Positions 1 through 8,449 of a stretch of DNA of 64,000 bases are shown in pieces (the stretch's first letter is position 1; every line of letters starts with the position of its first letter). The stretch comes from DASYLJ01 sp036009625 (GTDB lineage Bacteria > Desulfobacterota > Binatia > DP-6). The stretch is taken from NCBI GenBank assembly GCA_036009625.1, contig DASYLJ010000096.1, forward strand, positions 62,001 to 126,000, read 5' to 3'. Below the pieces are notes generated by a model. It did no database searches. It worked only from the letters and a program-made list of their open reading frames with translations, and was not told the origin of the DNA. The position numbers and the translations under genes are program-made.

Positions 1-145
1 CGTCACGGCGTAGCGTCGCACACATCGTACGGTCAAGCGGCGCGGTACGGCGGTTGCTAAGCATGATGCAGCGGTGTGGGTGGGTGGCCTGGATCGGGGT
101 GTACGCACGACCGGCGAGTCAGGGTGCTGACACGAGGACGAGTCG

Positions 146-2026
146 GTGACGCGCGCGCCGGCGCGTCGGGTCTCCGTCATCATCGTCGCACGCGAGGCCA
201 CGCCGGCGTTGCTGGCATGCATCGAGCGCGTCCGGCGTCACACGCCGTCGCCCGCCGAGGTGCTCGTCGTCGACCACGGTCCGGCCCACGGCTTCGCCCA
301 CCGCCTCGCGACGCTGGCGGACGGCGACGGTCGCATCCCCGTCCGCGTCCTGCGCGCTGCCGAGAACGTGGGCTACGCGGCTGCCGTGAATCAGGGCATC
401 CGCACCGCGCGGGGGCGATGGCTGGTGCTGCTGGGTGCAGACACCCTGGTGACACCGGGATGGAGCGCGGCACTCCTGGCTCGCGCCCGCGACACGCGCG
501 TCGGTCTGGTGGGCCCCGTGATGAACGGCGCTGCCGGCGGCCCTCAGGCCATCGGAGCTACTCCCGCCTACGACGGACCAGCCGCGCTCGATGCCTTCGC
601 AGCGCGATGGGCCAGCGCGCATCGCGGCGAGCACCGTCGCGTCGCCTGGCTCGACGGCGCCTGCCTGCTCGTCCGTCGCGCGGTGATCGAGCGACTCGGA
701 CCGCTCGACGAGACGACACGCGATCCCGTCGGCGAACTGTGTGCGCGTGCCACCGCTGGGGGCTGCACGGCGGTGCTGTCACGCGAGGTGTTCGTGCATC
801 GCGATCGCGCCCGCGGCCCGCGGCCGGCACCCGAGCGCGCCCGGCCGCGCGACGCGCTCCGCTTCGTGCCGCGCGTCGTGGTCGCACCGCGCGGTGCGCC
901 CCGGATCACGCTCTGCCTCATCGCACGCGACGAGGCCGCCGTCCTCGAGCGCTGCCTCGCCAGCGCGGCACCGGCCGTCGACGAGATCGTCGTCGTCGAC
1001 ACCGGCTCCACCGACGCCACGCGCGAGATCGCGCGCGCGCACGGCGCCGTCGTCGTCGAGCGGCCCTGGGATGACGACTTCGCCGCCGCACGCAATGCTG
1101 CCCTCGACGAGGCGCACGGCGACTGGATCCTGAGCCTCGACGCCGACGAGGAGCTACCGGCGCGGACCGCCGCGCAGCTGCGCATGACCTGCACCGAGAC
1201 CTCGGCGCCGGCACTGCGCATGCCGATCGAGAACCTCGGTGCGAGCGGCGACGTCGACAGCGTGCACCTCGCGGTGCGGCTGTTCACGCGGACCCCGGGT
1301 CATCGCTGGGAGGGCGTCGTCCACGAGCAGATCGGCGTCACGACGCGCGTCCTCGATGCGCCCTTGCCGATCCGGCACTACGGCTACGCCGAACCGGTGG
1401 CGCTGCACGCGAAGCTGGTTCGCAACCGCGCGCTGCTCGAGCGCCGGGCGGCCGTGAGTCCCGACGATCCAGCCATCGGCTTCTACCTTGCCCAGACACG
1501 ACTGGCGCTCGGCGACGCCGCCGGCGCCGTGCACGCGGCCGAGGACGGCCTGCGACGGGTGGACGCACAGGACCGCTCCCTCGGTCTCCTGCTGCTCGAT
1601 ACGCTGGCGGCCGCGCGCTTCGCCGCGGGCGAGCAGGTGGGCGCGGAAGAAGCGTGTCGCACGGCGCTGGCGCTCCGACCCGACTGGATCGATCCGCGAC
1701 TCTTGCTCGGCCGGCTCTGCCGACGAACCGGACAGCTGCGCGAAGCGCTCGTACATCTCGGCCGCTACCTGTCCGATCGCGAGCGGTTGCTGGCCGATCC
1801 GACCTGGCCGGTGCGCCTGCCGCGCCTGCGCGCGCTGGGCGCCGAAGCGGAAGCCCGCACCGAGCTGGCGCACGTCCACGCCATGCTGGGCGCGCTCGGT
1901 CGCGCGCGGCGCGAAGCCGAGCGAGCGGCGGCGCTGTCGCCGTCGAGCGCCGAGCCGATCCGCCTGCTCGCACACATCGCCGACGCCACCCGCGCCGCCG
2001 AGGCGCAATGGGGAGTGATGCCATGA
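146..2026 (+). CDS. Tandem family 2 glycosyltransferase with TPR tail
   Basis: This 626-residue protein carries two GT2-type (GT-A fold) modules followed by TPR-like helices. The first module (about residues 8-215) opens with VSVIIVAREATP and has a weak acidic motif (GAD) where DxD is expected. The second (about 252-450) opens with ITLCLIARDEA and has the clear nucleotide-sugar motifs VVDTGSTD and LDADEE, so it is probably the active one. The tail from about residue 470 is Ala/Leu-rich helical repeat. No membrane segment is visible, so a cytoplasmic or peripheral enzyme is likely. The start is GTG, and the stop overlaps the next gene by four bases (ATGA), so the two are translationally coupled. 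The sugar and acceptor are unknown; protein or polysaccharide glycosylation are both possible. Confidence 0.85.
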   Translation: MTRAPARRVSVIIVAREATPALLACIERVRRHTPSPAEVLVVDHGPAHGFAHRLATLADGDGRIPVRVLRAAENVGYAAAVNQGIRTARGRWLVLLGADTLVTPGWSAALLARARDTRVGLVGPVMNGAAGGPQAIGATPAYDGPAALDAFAARWASAHRGEHRRVAWLDGACLLVRRAVIERLGPLDETTRDPVGELCARATAGGCTAVLSREVFVHRDRARGPRPAPERARPRDALRFVPRVVVAPRGAPRITLCLIARDEAAVLERCLASAAPAVDEIVVVDTGSTDATREIARAHGAVVVERPWDDDFAAARNAALDEAHGDWILSLDADEELPARTAAQLRMTCTETSAPALRMPIENLGASGDVDSVHLAVRLFTRTPGHRWEGVVHEQIGVTTRVLDAPLPIRHYGYAEPVALHAKLVRNRALLERRAAVSPDDPAIGFYLAQTRLALGDAAGAVHAAEDGLRRVDAQDRSLGLLLLDTLAAARFAAGEQVGAEEACRTALALRPDWIDPRLLLGRLCRRTGQLREALVHLGRYLSDRERLLADPTWPVRLPRLRALGAEAEARTELAHVHAMLGALGRARREAERAAALSPSSAEPIRLLAHIADATRAAEAQWGVMP

Positions 2027-2910
2027 CCGAGACTGCCGCCACTCTTCTCGCCCGCGGCGAGGAGCTGCTCGAGCTCGGTGACGTCGAGGGCGCACGCGAA
2101 CGCTTCGCCCGCATCGTCGCCCGGGAGCCGTCGCACGTGCGTGCACACCATGGCCTCGGGCTCTGCCTCGAAGCCGAGCATCGCGACGAGGAGGCGCTCG
2201 CCGTCTACGAGGAGACGCTCGCCACGGCACCCGACGATCCGGGACTCGCCTTCTCCACCGGCTCGCTCTGCCATCGCCTCGGTCTGATCGTGGACGCCGA
2301 GGTCCGCTACCAGCAGGTGCTCGCGATGGTGCCGGACCACGTGATGGCACTCGCCAACCTCGGTGCGCTGCATCTCGGTCGCGGCGACCTCGTCGACGCG
2401 CGCCTCGCGCTCGAGCGCTCGCTGCGGGTGGTGCCCGACAACGTCGTCCTGCGCCAGAACCTCGCCACCGTGCTGGATCGCATGGGCGACGATCTCGCAC
2501 TGCAGCACTGCCTCGAGGCCGGCGTCGTGCTGGCCCCCGACAGCGTGCCGCTGCACTACCGACTGGCGCTGTTCCTCCTGGTGCGCGGCCACGTCGAACG
2601 CGCGCGCACGATCTTCCTCCGCGTCACGGCGCTCGACCCGAGCTGCTTCGAAGCGCACTACCGCGTCGGGCAGATCCACCTCGCGAGCGGCGATCCCGCC
2701 GGCGCGACGCTGCACCTCGAACGCGCCTGCGCGCTCCGCCCCGAGAGCCCGGCGGCCGAGAACGATCTGGGCGTCGCCCTGCTCGGTCTCGGCGACGTCG
2801 GAACCGCGCGACGGTGCTTCGAGACCGCGCTGGTGGCGCGGCCGAGCTACGCGCCCGCGCGCGAGAACCTGGCGGCGCTGCAGATCGGCGGCGAGCCACC
2901 GATCCGGTAG
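2023..2910 (+). CDS. TPR-repeat protein
   Basis: A 295-residue protein made almost wholly of tetratricopeptide repeats of about 34 residues (for example GLCLEAEHRDEEALAVYEETL and ANLGALHLGRGDLVDARLALE). It has no signal peptide or catalytic motif. The start is the ATG that overlaps the stop of the glycosyltransferase, so it is the second gene of a two-gene operon. It probably serves as a protein-interaction scaffold for that enzyme, in the style of TPR partners in protein O-glycosylation; this is inference from context. Confidence 0.8.
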   Translation: MTETAATLLARGEELLELGDVEGARERFARIVAREPSHVRAHHGLGLCLEAEHRDEEALAVYEETLATAPDDPGLAFSTGSLCHRLGLIVDAEVRYQQVLAMVPDHVMALANLGALHLGRGDLVDARLALERSLRVVPDNVVLRQNLATVLDRMGDDLALQHCLEAGVVLAPDSVPLHYRLALFLLVRGHVERARTIFLRVTALDPSCFEAHYRVGQIHLASGDPAGATLHLERACALRPESPAAENDLGVALLGLGDVGTARRCFETALVARPSYAPARENLAALQIGGEPPIR

Positions 2911-2915
2911 CGGCG

Positions 2916-2944
2916 GCGGGCACGGGATCGTCTCCCGTGCCCGC
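2916..2944. terminator. Bidirectional hairpin terminator
   Basis: A perfect 12-base-pair inverted repeat (GCGGGCACGGGA, loop TCGTC, then its complement) lies in the 51-base gap between two convergent genes that end at 2910 and 2962. It has no T tract on either side. The position between convergent stops supports a shared terminator. Confidence 0.7.
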
Positions 2945-2961
2945 GGCACCGCTCGGTCAGA

Positions 2962-3837
2962 TCACTTCGACGAGGCGAGCTCGTCGTCGATGACGGCCTT
3001 GAACTGCTCGAACGGCTGCGCGCCGACGAGCAGACGGCCATTGATGACGAAGGAGGGCGTGCCGGTGACGCCCAGCGACTGCCCTTCGGCAATCTGGGCC
3101 TTCACGAGGGCCTGCGTCTCCTTGTTGTCGTAGCACTTGTCGAACTTCGCCTTGTCGATGCCCTGGTCGGCGAGGAACTCCCAGGACTTCTCCTTGACGT
3201 TCTGCGGGTTCACGTCCTTCTGCTTCTCGAAGTACGTGTGGTAGATCTTCCAGTACGCGTCGGGCTTCTGCTGCAGCGCGCACTCGGCCGCGATCGCCGC
3301 CGGCTCGGCCCACGGATGGAACGGCAACGGGTAGTTCTTGAAGTAGAACTTCACCTTGTCACCGTACTCCTTCAGCACCTGCGTCTCGAGCGTGGTGTAG
3401 CCCTTGGTGCAGAAGGGGCACTGGAAGTCGGAGTACTCGACGATGACGACCTTGGCGTCCTTCGGACCGCGGAAGGGACGATCCTTCACGTCGATCTTCG
3501 CCATCACGGCCTTCGAGGGATCGACGCTGACGTCCTCGGTGGCGGCGAAGACGACGAACTTGCCGTCGGCGGACATCAGGAACGGTACGTTCTTCACCTG
3601 CGGCGGCGTCCCGATCTGGAGGACGCCTTCCTTCGCGCCTTTGAGCGCGGTGGAGTCCTTCAGACCCGTCACCGTCACGCCCTGCGCCGGCGGCACGTTG
3701 GACTTCTTGCGATAGTACTTGATCAGCTGCTCGGTCCCCGCCGGCGCCGTGGCCGCGGTCGGCTGTGCGAGGAGCGGCTGGACCGCCATCATCAGGCCCA
3801 ACGCGACGACCGGAACGATCAGACGTTGCACACGCAT
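2962..3837 (-). CDS. Exported DsbA/DsbC-type thiol-disulfide protein
   Basis: A 291-residue protein with an N-terminal signal peptide (MRVQRLIVPVVALGLMMA, cleavage near ALA/Q at about residue 25). The first part after the signal resembles the dimerisation arm of DsbC/G-like proteins. The thioredoxin-like domain starts near residue 125 with VVIVEYSDFQCPFC; the CPFC pair near residue 140 is the redox site. The cis-proline loop is seen later as GVTGTPSFVINGR. It likely oxidises, isomerises or reduces disulfides in the periplasm, a useful function here because several Cys-rich exported proteins are encoded nearby. A GGGGG tract a few bases before the ATG is the ribosome site. Confidence 0.85.
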   Translation of the reverse strand: MRVQRLIVPVVALGLMMAVQPLLAQPTAATAPAGTEQLIKYYRKKSNVPPAQGVTVTGLKDSTALKGAKEGVLQIGTPPQVKNVPFLMSADGKFVVFAATEDVSVDPSKAVMAKIDVKDRPFRGPKDAKVVIVEYSDFQCPFCTKGYTTLETQVLKEYGDKVKFYFKNYPLPFHPWAEPAAIAAECALQQKPDAYWKIYHTYFEKQKDVNPQNVKEKSWEFLADQGIDKAKFDKCYDNKETQALVKAQIAEGQSLGVTGTPSFVINGRLLVGAQPFEQFKAVIDDELASSK

Positions 3838-3904
3838 CGAGACACCCCCATTAGGTTTGGCGTTTCACGCTGCCCGCGTTTCCCCACGGGGTCAAGCCGA
3901 ACCC

Positions 3905-3933
3905 TTGAACACCCGAGAGTCCGCGGCTAGCTT
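3905..3933 (+). promoter_or_regulatory. Promoter TTGAAC-N17-TAGCTT, leaderless geometry
   Basis: TTGAAC (3905-3910) and TAGCTT (3928-3933) are 17 bases apart, and the GTG start follows seven bases after the -10. No Shine-Dalgarno site is present, so the mRNA should begin at or next to the GTG. Confidence 0.55.
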
Positions 3934-3940
3934 CCGGCCC

Positions 3941-4387
3941 GTGTCACGCCACGCCCTGGCCCCCTGGGTCCTGACTCTCGCCCTGGCCGCCGTCGCCTGG
4001 GGCGCGCTCGGCCCCGAGCTGCAGAAGGCCCTCACCGACGCCAAGTACGTCTACATCCAATCCGAGCGTCGCTCGGGTGAGCTCAGCAAGCCGGCGGAGA
4101 TCTGGTTCTTCGACGAGGGCGGCGTGGTCTACGTCGGCACCCGGCCGACGTCCTTTCGTGTGCAACGCATCAAGGCGGGGCACGCGAAGGCCCGCATCGC
4201 GGTGGGCACGCCGGGTGGGCCGTCGTTCGAGGCCACCGGCAAGCTGGTGAAGGACACCGCGCTCGAGGGGCGACTGATGGCGGCCTTCGCAAAGAAGTAC
4301 CCCGACGGCTGGGCCCGCTACGCGGACGGCTTCCGCGACGGCTTCAAGAGCGGCGACCGGGTGGTCGTCGCCTACACGCCGCGCTGA
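3941..4387 (+). CDS. Exported PNPOx-like split-barrel protein
   Basis: A 148-residue protein with a hydrophobic N-terminus (about residues 5-22) that looks like a signal peptide or anchor. The rest resembles the pyridoxamine-phosphate-oxidase/F420-binding split-barrel fold: AEIWFFDEGGVVYVGT, then KARIAVGTPGG, then a conserved helix before GDRVVVAYTPR. GTG 3941 is chosen because it sits directly downstream of a promoter and the leader contains no other start. It is followed four bases later by an SDR gene and then by a flavin reductase, so a redox function with a flavin-type cofactor is plausible. The assignment is by fold resemblance only. Confidence 0.6.
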   Translation: MSRHALAPWVLTLALAAVAWGALGPELQKALTDAKYVYIQSERRSGELSKPAEIWFFDEGGVVYVGTRPTSFRVQRIKAGHAKARIAVGTPGGPSFEATGKLVKDTALEGRLMAAFAKKYPDGWARYADGFRDGFKSGDRVVVAYTPR

Positions 4388-4391
4388 CTAC

Positions 4392-5216
4392 ATGGATCCG
4401 TCAGCCGCATCGCTCGCCGGTCGCATCGCCGCCGTCACCGGCGCCGGGTCGGGCATCGGCAAGGGCATCGCGCGCGGCATGGCTGCGTTCGGAGCCCGGG
4501 TCGCCGTCCTGGAACGCACCGCCGACACCGCGGCGCGCACCGTCGACGAGATCACCGCGGCCGGCGGCGAGGCCATGGCGATCACCGTCGACGTCCGCGA
4601 CGGCGATGTGCTGGCCGAGGCGCTCGCGACCGTCACGGCCCGCTTCGGCGACGTCGACGTGCTGGTCAACAACGTCGGCGGCACGTTCATCGCGCCGTTC
4701 ATCGACACCAATGCCAAGGGCTGGGACGCCCTGCTGCGGGTCAACCTCGGCACCGTCCTGCACGGCACGCGGCTGGTGGCCCGTCGCCTCGTCGACGGAG
4801 GACGCGGCGGCAGCATCATCAACGTGGTGTCGATCGAAGGCGTGCGCGCGGCGCCGGGCTACGCCGTCTACGCGGCGGCGAAGGCGGCCGTCATCAACTT
4901 CACGCGCACGGCGGCCGTCGAGCTGGCGCCGCACGGCATCCGGGTGAACGCGCTCGCGCCGGACATCTGTCTCACCGAGGGACTGGCGGCGATGGTCGAC
5001 GCGCCCGAGCGCGAGCGCTGGCAGCACATCGTGCCGCTCGGTCGTGCCGGTGCGCCGGAGGATATGGCGGGGGCGGCGGTGTTCCTGGCGTCGGACATGG
5101 CGCGCTACGTCACCGGCATCACGCTGCACGTCGACGGCGGCACCCACGCCGCCGGCGGCTGGTATCGCGACCCCGACGACGCGAGCTGGGTCCTCGGACC
5201 ACCGCGCCGACGTTGA
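4392..5216 (+). CDS. Short-chain dehydrogenase/reductase
   Basis: A classical 274-residue SDR. The NAD(P) motif TGAGSGIGKG is at about residues 16-25, followed by NNVGG in place of NNAG, a catalytic Ser in VVSIEG and the active-site YAAAK (in AVYAAAKAAV). The C-terminus has the usual YVTGITLHVDGG. It catalyses NAD(P)-dependent oxidation or reduction of a hydroxyl/keto group; the substrate cannot be read from sequence. The spacing of four bases from the preceding gene indicates co-transcription. Confidence 0.85.
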   Translation: MDPSAASLAGRIAAVTGAGSGIGKGIARGMAAFGARVAVLERTADTAARTVDEITAAGGEAMAITVDVRDGDVLAEALATVTARFGDVDVLVNNVGGTFIAPFIDTNAKGWDALLRVNLGTVLHGTRLVARRLVDGGRGGSIINVVSIEGVRAAPGYAVYAAAKAAVINFTRTAAVELAPHGIRVNALAPDICLTEGLAAMVDAPERERWQHIVPLGRAGAPEDMAGAAVFLASDMARYVTGITLHVDGGTHAAGGWYRDPDDASWVLGPPRRR

Positions 5217-5242
5217 CAGGCACCCCGGGCGGGCACTAGTCC
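5213..5242 (+). promoter_or_regulatory. Promoter TTGACA-N18-TAGTCC, leaderless geometry
   Basis: A consensus -35 TTGACA overlaps the stop codon of the SDR gene. The -10 TAGTCC ends eight bases before ATG 5251, and there is no ribosome site between. Confidence 0.5.
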
Positions 5243-5250
5243 CGACGACC

Positions 5251-5721
5251 ATGTTCGATTCGAAGGAGCTCCGCCGCGTCATGGGCCTGTTCGCGACCGG
5301 CGTCACCATCCTGACGACGCGCGACACCAACCATCGGCCCTTCGGCCTCACGGCGAATGCGGTGTCGTCGCTCTCGCTCGACCCGCCGCTGCTGCTCATC
5401 TGCATCGACAAGAAGGCCGAGACCCACCCGCACTTCCTCGACTCGAAGTGCTTCGTGGTGAACATCCTGGCCGACGGGCAGGAGGAGCTGTCGAACCGCT
5501 TCGCCAAGTCGGGTGGCGACAAGTTCGCCGACCTGGCCCACAGCGTGAACCAGAACGGGGTGCCGATCCTCGAGGGCACGCTCGGCCACATCGAGTGCTC
5601 GATCATCGAGACGCACGAGGGTGGCGACCACGTCATCCACATCGGCGAGGTGCATCACGCCGAGGTCCGCGGCGGCGACCCGCTCCTGTTCTTCCAGGGC
5701 AAGTACCGCCGGATGGGGTGA
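5251..5721 (+). CDS. Flavin reductase-like FMN-binding protein
   Basis: A 156-residue protein of the flavin reductase (split-barrel) family. The N-terminus LRRVMGLFATGVTILTT, then FGLTANAVSSLSLDPPLLL, is the typical FMN-binding block; the C-terminal IHIGEVHHAEV and PLLFFQGKYR complete the family pattern. Such proteins use NAD(P)H to reduce FMN/FAD for a partner monooxygenase. No monooxygenase is adjacent, so the partner may be elsewhere. The length is normal for the family. Confidence 0.85.
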   Translation: MFDSKELRRVMGLFATGVTILTTRDTNHRPFGLTANAVSSLSLDPPLLLICIDKKAETHPHFLDSKCFVVNILADGQEELSNRFAKSGGDKFADLAHSVNQNGVPILEGTLGHIECSIIETHEGGDHVIHIGEVHHAEVRGGDPLLFFQGKYRRMG

Positions 5722-5725
5722 GGAG

Positions 5726-5742
5726 GCCGGCTACTTGCCGGC
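5726..5742. terminator. Short hairpin between convergent genes
   Basis: GCCGGC, a five-base loop and GCCGGC again lie at the junction of two convergent genes and overlap the last codons of the DUF1329 gene. The six-pair stem is short, so this is only a possible terminator. Confidence 0.3.
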
Positions 5743-7026
5743 GGCGCCGAGGCGATCGAGCGAGAAGACCCCGGCGTCGATCGGCACGCGACGCTCGTGG
5801 ACGGAGTCTCCCGGCGGCGCGGTGCCCGCCACGGTGGCGCGCCCCGCCTTCTGGTTCTCCGCCAGGATGAACCCCATCGACGACGCCGGCAGGAGCAGCT
5901 TCTCGCCACCGGTCTCGATCGGCTGGCTGGCGTAGGCGATGAACTGCAGCGTGCGCAGCAGCGCCCCCTGGGCGTCGAACTTGCGGGTGATGGCCCCCTG
6001 GAACGTCTCCTGGTCGATGCCGATCTCCACCTTGGCGAAGAGGTAGTACGGATCTTTCGGCGTCCCCTCGACGACCCAGAGCTTGCGACGCACCAGCACC
6101 GGCGCCACCGGCGCCCAGGCCACGCCCTTCCACTCGGGGTCCTGGTAGCCGACGACCTTCTGGTCGGGCGGCCACTCCTCGTGGATGCCACCGTTCGGCA
6201 GCGCGGTGCGCTTCGCCGTCCCAGCGAGGCTCGCCGGATCGGCCAACACCAGTGCCTCGCGCTCGCCGACGAGCTTCCAGGTGAAGTCCTCCGGCTTGCC
6301 GTCGAAGAACGAGCCGTCGTCCTGGCTCAGGTCCGAGCCCAGAAACCCGTCGGAGCGATTCGCCGGCGACACCTGCCGCACGCGACGGAGCGCCGGCACG
6401 TACGTCCAGGCCTGGTCCTGCTTCTGGCCATCGCGGAAGCGCCACGCCAGCGACGCCGTGCCGTTCAGATCCGCCGGCGAGCCGACGACGGCCAATGCCT
6501 GCGATGCGACGTCGAGCGGGTTCTCCTTCGGAGCGAGCGACGGCGGCACGCCCTCGGAGAAGAGTATCTGGCTCTCGAGCCTGGCCTGGCGCTCGAGGCC
6601 GCCCTTGCCGACCCAGTCGAGGGCGAGCAGATCGTGGCTGCTGCCGATGCGCCAGAACGCGTAGTACGCGTTCCAGATCACCTTCACGCCCGCATTCGGG
6701 TCGGATGCGCTGATCGCGAACGGCAGGCCGTAGAGCCCGCGCGCCGGCGCACCGCCGTCCTTCACGATGATGGAGCCCTTCGCATCGACATCGAGCTTGG
6801 CGGCGTTGGCTGCCGAGGCGGCGGCGAAGGCCGGCTCCCAGGGCGGCGTCGACGGCCAGGCGGCGATGCGGTTGCGGTAGGTGCCGTCCTTGTAGTGCGC
6901 GAGCAGCTCGGGCGGGAGCAGCGCCGCCGCGTCGTCGGCATTGGACGCTTCGAGCATCTGGCCCGGCTCGAGGGCCGCGAGGGCAGGAGTGACCAGGACG
7001 ACCAGCAGGAGGAGGAGCGCAGGCAT
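5731..7026 (-). CDS. DUF1329 exported protein
   Basis: A 431-residue protein with a clear signal peptide (MPALLLLLVVLVTPALA). The body matches the DUF1329 family: LEPGQMLEASNADDAAALLP at the mature start, AWTYVPALRRVRQVSP, and near the C-terminus the conserved partner of RKFDAQGALLRTLQFIAY. The family is related to outer-membrane lipoprotein sorting folds (LolA/LolB-like) and often accompanies RND or hydrocarbon-related genes. Start ATG 7026 is chosen because AAGGGG lies five bases upstream and the signal peptide begins there; longer in-frame extensions lack family similarity. The function is not experimentally settled for the family. Confidence 0.85.
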   Translation of the reverse strand: MPALLLLLVVLVTPALAALEPGQMLEASNADDAAALLPPELLAHYKDGTYRNRIAAWPSTPPWEPAFAAASAANAAKLDVDAKGSIIVKDGGAPARGLYGLPFAISASDPNAGVKVIWNAYYAFWRIGSSHDLLALDWVGKGGLERQARLESQILFSEGVPPSLAPKENPLDVASQALAVVGSPADLNGTASLAWRFRDGQKQDQAWTYVPALRRVRQVSPANRSDGFLGSDLSQDDGSFFDGKPEDFTWKLVGEREALVLADPASLAGTAKRTALPNGGIHEEWPPDQKVVGYQDPEWKGVAWAPVAPVLVRRKLWVVEGTPKDPYYLFAKVEIGIDQETFQGAITRKFDAQGALLRTLQFIAYASQPIETGGEKLLLPASSMGFILAENQKAGRATVAGTAPPGDSVHERRVPIDAGVFSLDRLGAAGK

Positions 7027-7067
7027 GCAACCCCTTAACCGACCGGCACCGCCACCGCGAGCACGCT

Positions 7068-7097
7068 TTGACTTTTCGACCCGGCAGCCGGTAACTC
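7068..7097 (+). promoter_or_regulatory. Promoter TTGACT-N18-TAACTC, leaderless geometry
   Basis: The -10 TAACTC (7092-7097) is followed by seven bases and the ATG at 7105. The site lies in the short region shared with the divergent DUF1329 gene. Confidence 0.5.
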
Positions 7098-7104
7098 CCC
7101 CCGC

Positions 7105-7509
7105 ATGGCGCCCATGGACATCGGGATATGGCTGATTCTCGCGCTCGCCTGCGTCGAGCTGATCGTGTTCAGCGCCCTGGTCGGACGCGCACGCGAGAAG
7201 TACGGCGTGCCGGCGCCCGCCACGTCGGGCAACCCCGACTGGGAGCGGCTCAACCGCGTGCATCAGAACAGCCTCGAGCAGATGGTCGTCTTCACCCCGC
7301 TCTTCTTCCTGTACGCCACCTTCGTCGGGAAGTTCACGGCGTTGATCCTCGGGGTGGTCTTCCTCCTGGCACGGATCGCCTACGCCGTCGGCTACGCGAA
7401 GGCGCCGGAGAAACGCGCCGCCGGGTCCGCCGCCACGTTCCTCGTGCAGATATGGATGGCGATCGGCGTGATCGGCTCGCTGCTGTGGCGCTTCTCGGTG
7501 AACCCGTAG
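7105..7509 (+). CDS. MAPEG family membrane protein
   Basis: A 134-residue protein with four predicted membrane helices (about residues 5-25, 54-72, 75-92 and 112-130). It has the MAPEG signature: WERLNRVHQNSLEQM, where R, HQN and E are conserved in the glutathione/eicosanoid-metabolism superfamily. Bacterial members are small inner-membrane enzymes that may use glutathione-like thiols to detoxify electrophiles. It is monocistronic. Confidence 0.85.
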   Translation: MAPMDIGIWLILALACVELIVFSALVGRAREKYGVPAPATSGNPDWERLNRVHQNSLEQMVVFTPLFFLYATFVGKFTALILGVVFLLARIAYAVGYAKAPEKRAAGSAATFLVQIWMAIGVIGSLLWRFSVNP

Positions 7510-7513
7510 GTTC

Positions 7514-7542
7514 TTGCCGGCTTCGCAGCCTCCGGCTAAAGC
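7514..7542 (+). promoter_or_regulatory. Promoter TTGCCG-N17-TAAAGC (leadered)
   Basis: The elements are 17 bases apart. The predicted start near 7549 leaves a short leader containing AGGGGG before ATG 7562, so this gene has a normal ribosome site in contrast to its leaderless neighbours. Confidence 0.45.
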
Positions 7543-7561
7543 GACGGCATAAGGGGGTTCC

Positions 7562-7804
7562 ATGCGTCTCCTGCCCATCGCACTCACGTTGATCCTCGCA
7601 CTCACCACTGCGTCGCACGCGCAGACCGCCATCGAGCTCAAGAAGGAGCTCCTCCCGAAGATCAAGAAGGCGCAGGCCGAGGGCAAGAGCCTCGGCGAGG
7701 CCGAAACGCTCTACAAGCAGGGCGACGAGGATCTGCGGAACGGGCTGCAGGACGAAGCCCTCGAGAACTTCAAGAAGGCGAAGGAGGCGATGCCCGCCGA
7801 CTGA
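7562..7804 (+). CDS. Small exported helical protein
   Basis: An 80-residue protein with a signal peptide (cleavage near SHA/QT, residue 20). The mature part is Lys/Glu-rich and helical; AETLYKQGDEDLRNGLQDEALENFKKAKEAM looks like a single TPR-like helix pair (quoted here only as positions 48-78 with key residues Y52, G55 and F71 approximate). It is probably periplasmic. A strong AGGGGG site precedes the start. No function is recognised. Confidence 0.75.
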   Translation: MRLLPIALTLILALTTASHAQTAIELKKELLPKIKKAQAEGKSLGEAETLYKQGDEDLRNGLQDEALENFKKAKEAMPAD

Positions 7805-7866
7805 CACGCGCGCCGTCGCGTCGCCGAGTGGATTGTTGACGCGCGCGCCGGTAAGGAGATGCGGTC

Positions 7867-8439
7867 GTGCGTCGCGCGCCGGGTTTCTGTCTTCTCCTCA
7901 CGCTCGCGCTCGCCGGGTGCATGGCCCCGCAGCGCCGCGCGGGAACGGGTGCCACCTCATCCGACGGTCGCGGCCGATCGAACGCATCCGCCGACGTCCC
8001 GAGCGTGGCAGATCGTCTCGTGCAGTCCATGGTGCGTCATCCCGCCATAGCGGGCGGCACGCGGCCCGTCGTCGAGGTGAACGGCGTCGAGGATCGCACC
8101 GGTGCGTCGGTCCGCACCAAGGCGATGGCCGATCGCATCCGCACCGCGCTGGTGAAGACGCGCATGGTGCGGTTCACGCCGGTCTCGCCCACCTCACGCG
8201 ACGCACTCGATCGCGCGCGACGTGAGGTGCCGGGGCAGGTGGTCGCACCGACCGATGCGCGGAAGGCCACCGCCAAGCGGACCGCCGGCGGCTACCTCCT
8301 GTACGGCGTGCTCGACGCCACCGCCGACGCGCACGCCACCGGGCGCTACCGTCTGACTCTGGCGCTGATCAATCTCGACACCGGCGGGATCGAATGGCAG
8401 GACACGCAAGAGGTCCTGCCAGCCGTCGCCGGGTCCTGA
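7867..8439 (+). CDS. LpoB-type lipoprotein (PBP activator family)
   Basis: A 190-residue lipoprotein: the lipobox LAGC places the lipidated Cys at residue 18. After a Ser/Gly-rich linker, the folded domain has VVEVNGVEDRTG, IRTALVKTRMVRF and GGYLLYGVLDA, the pattern of LpoB/YcfM outer-membrane lipoproteins. In enterobacteria LpoB activates the peptidoglycan synthase PBP1B from outside; that role here is family inference. The start is GTG 7867, preceded by GTAAGGAG. It converges with another CsgG-fold lipoprotein. Confidence 0.7.
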   Translation: MRRAPGFCLLLTLALAGCMAPQRRAGTGATSSDGRGRSNASADVPSVADRLVQSMVRHPAIAGGTRPVVEVNGVEDRTGASVRTKAMADRIRTALVKTRMVRFTPVSPTSRDALDRARREVPGQVVAPTDARKATAKRTAGGYLLYGVLDATADAHATGRYRLTLALINLDTGGIEWQDTQEVLPAVAGS

Positions 8440-8449
8440 GCCGCGCGCC

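Noticed and set aside
7836..7855. TTGACG and GGTAAG as a promoter for the LpoB-type gene
   Set aside because: Only eight bases separate them; the GTAAGGAG part is the ribosome site.
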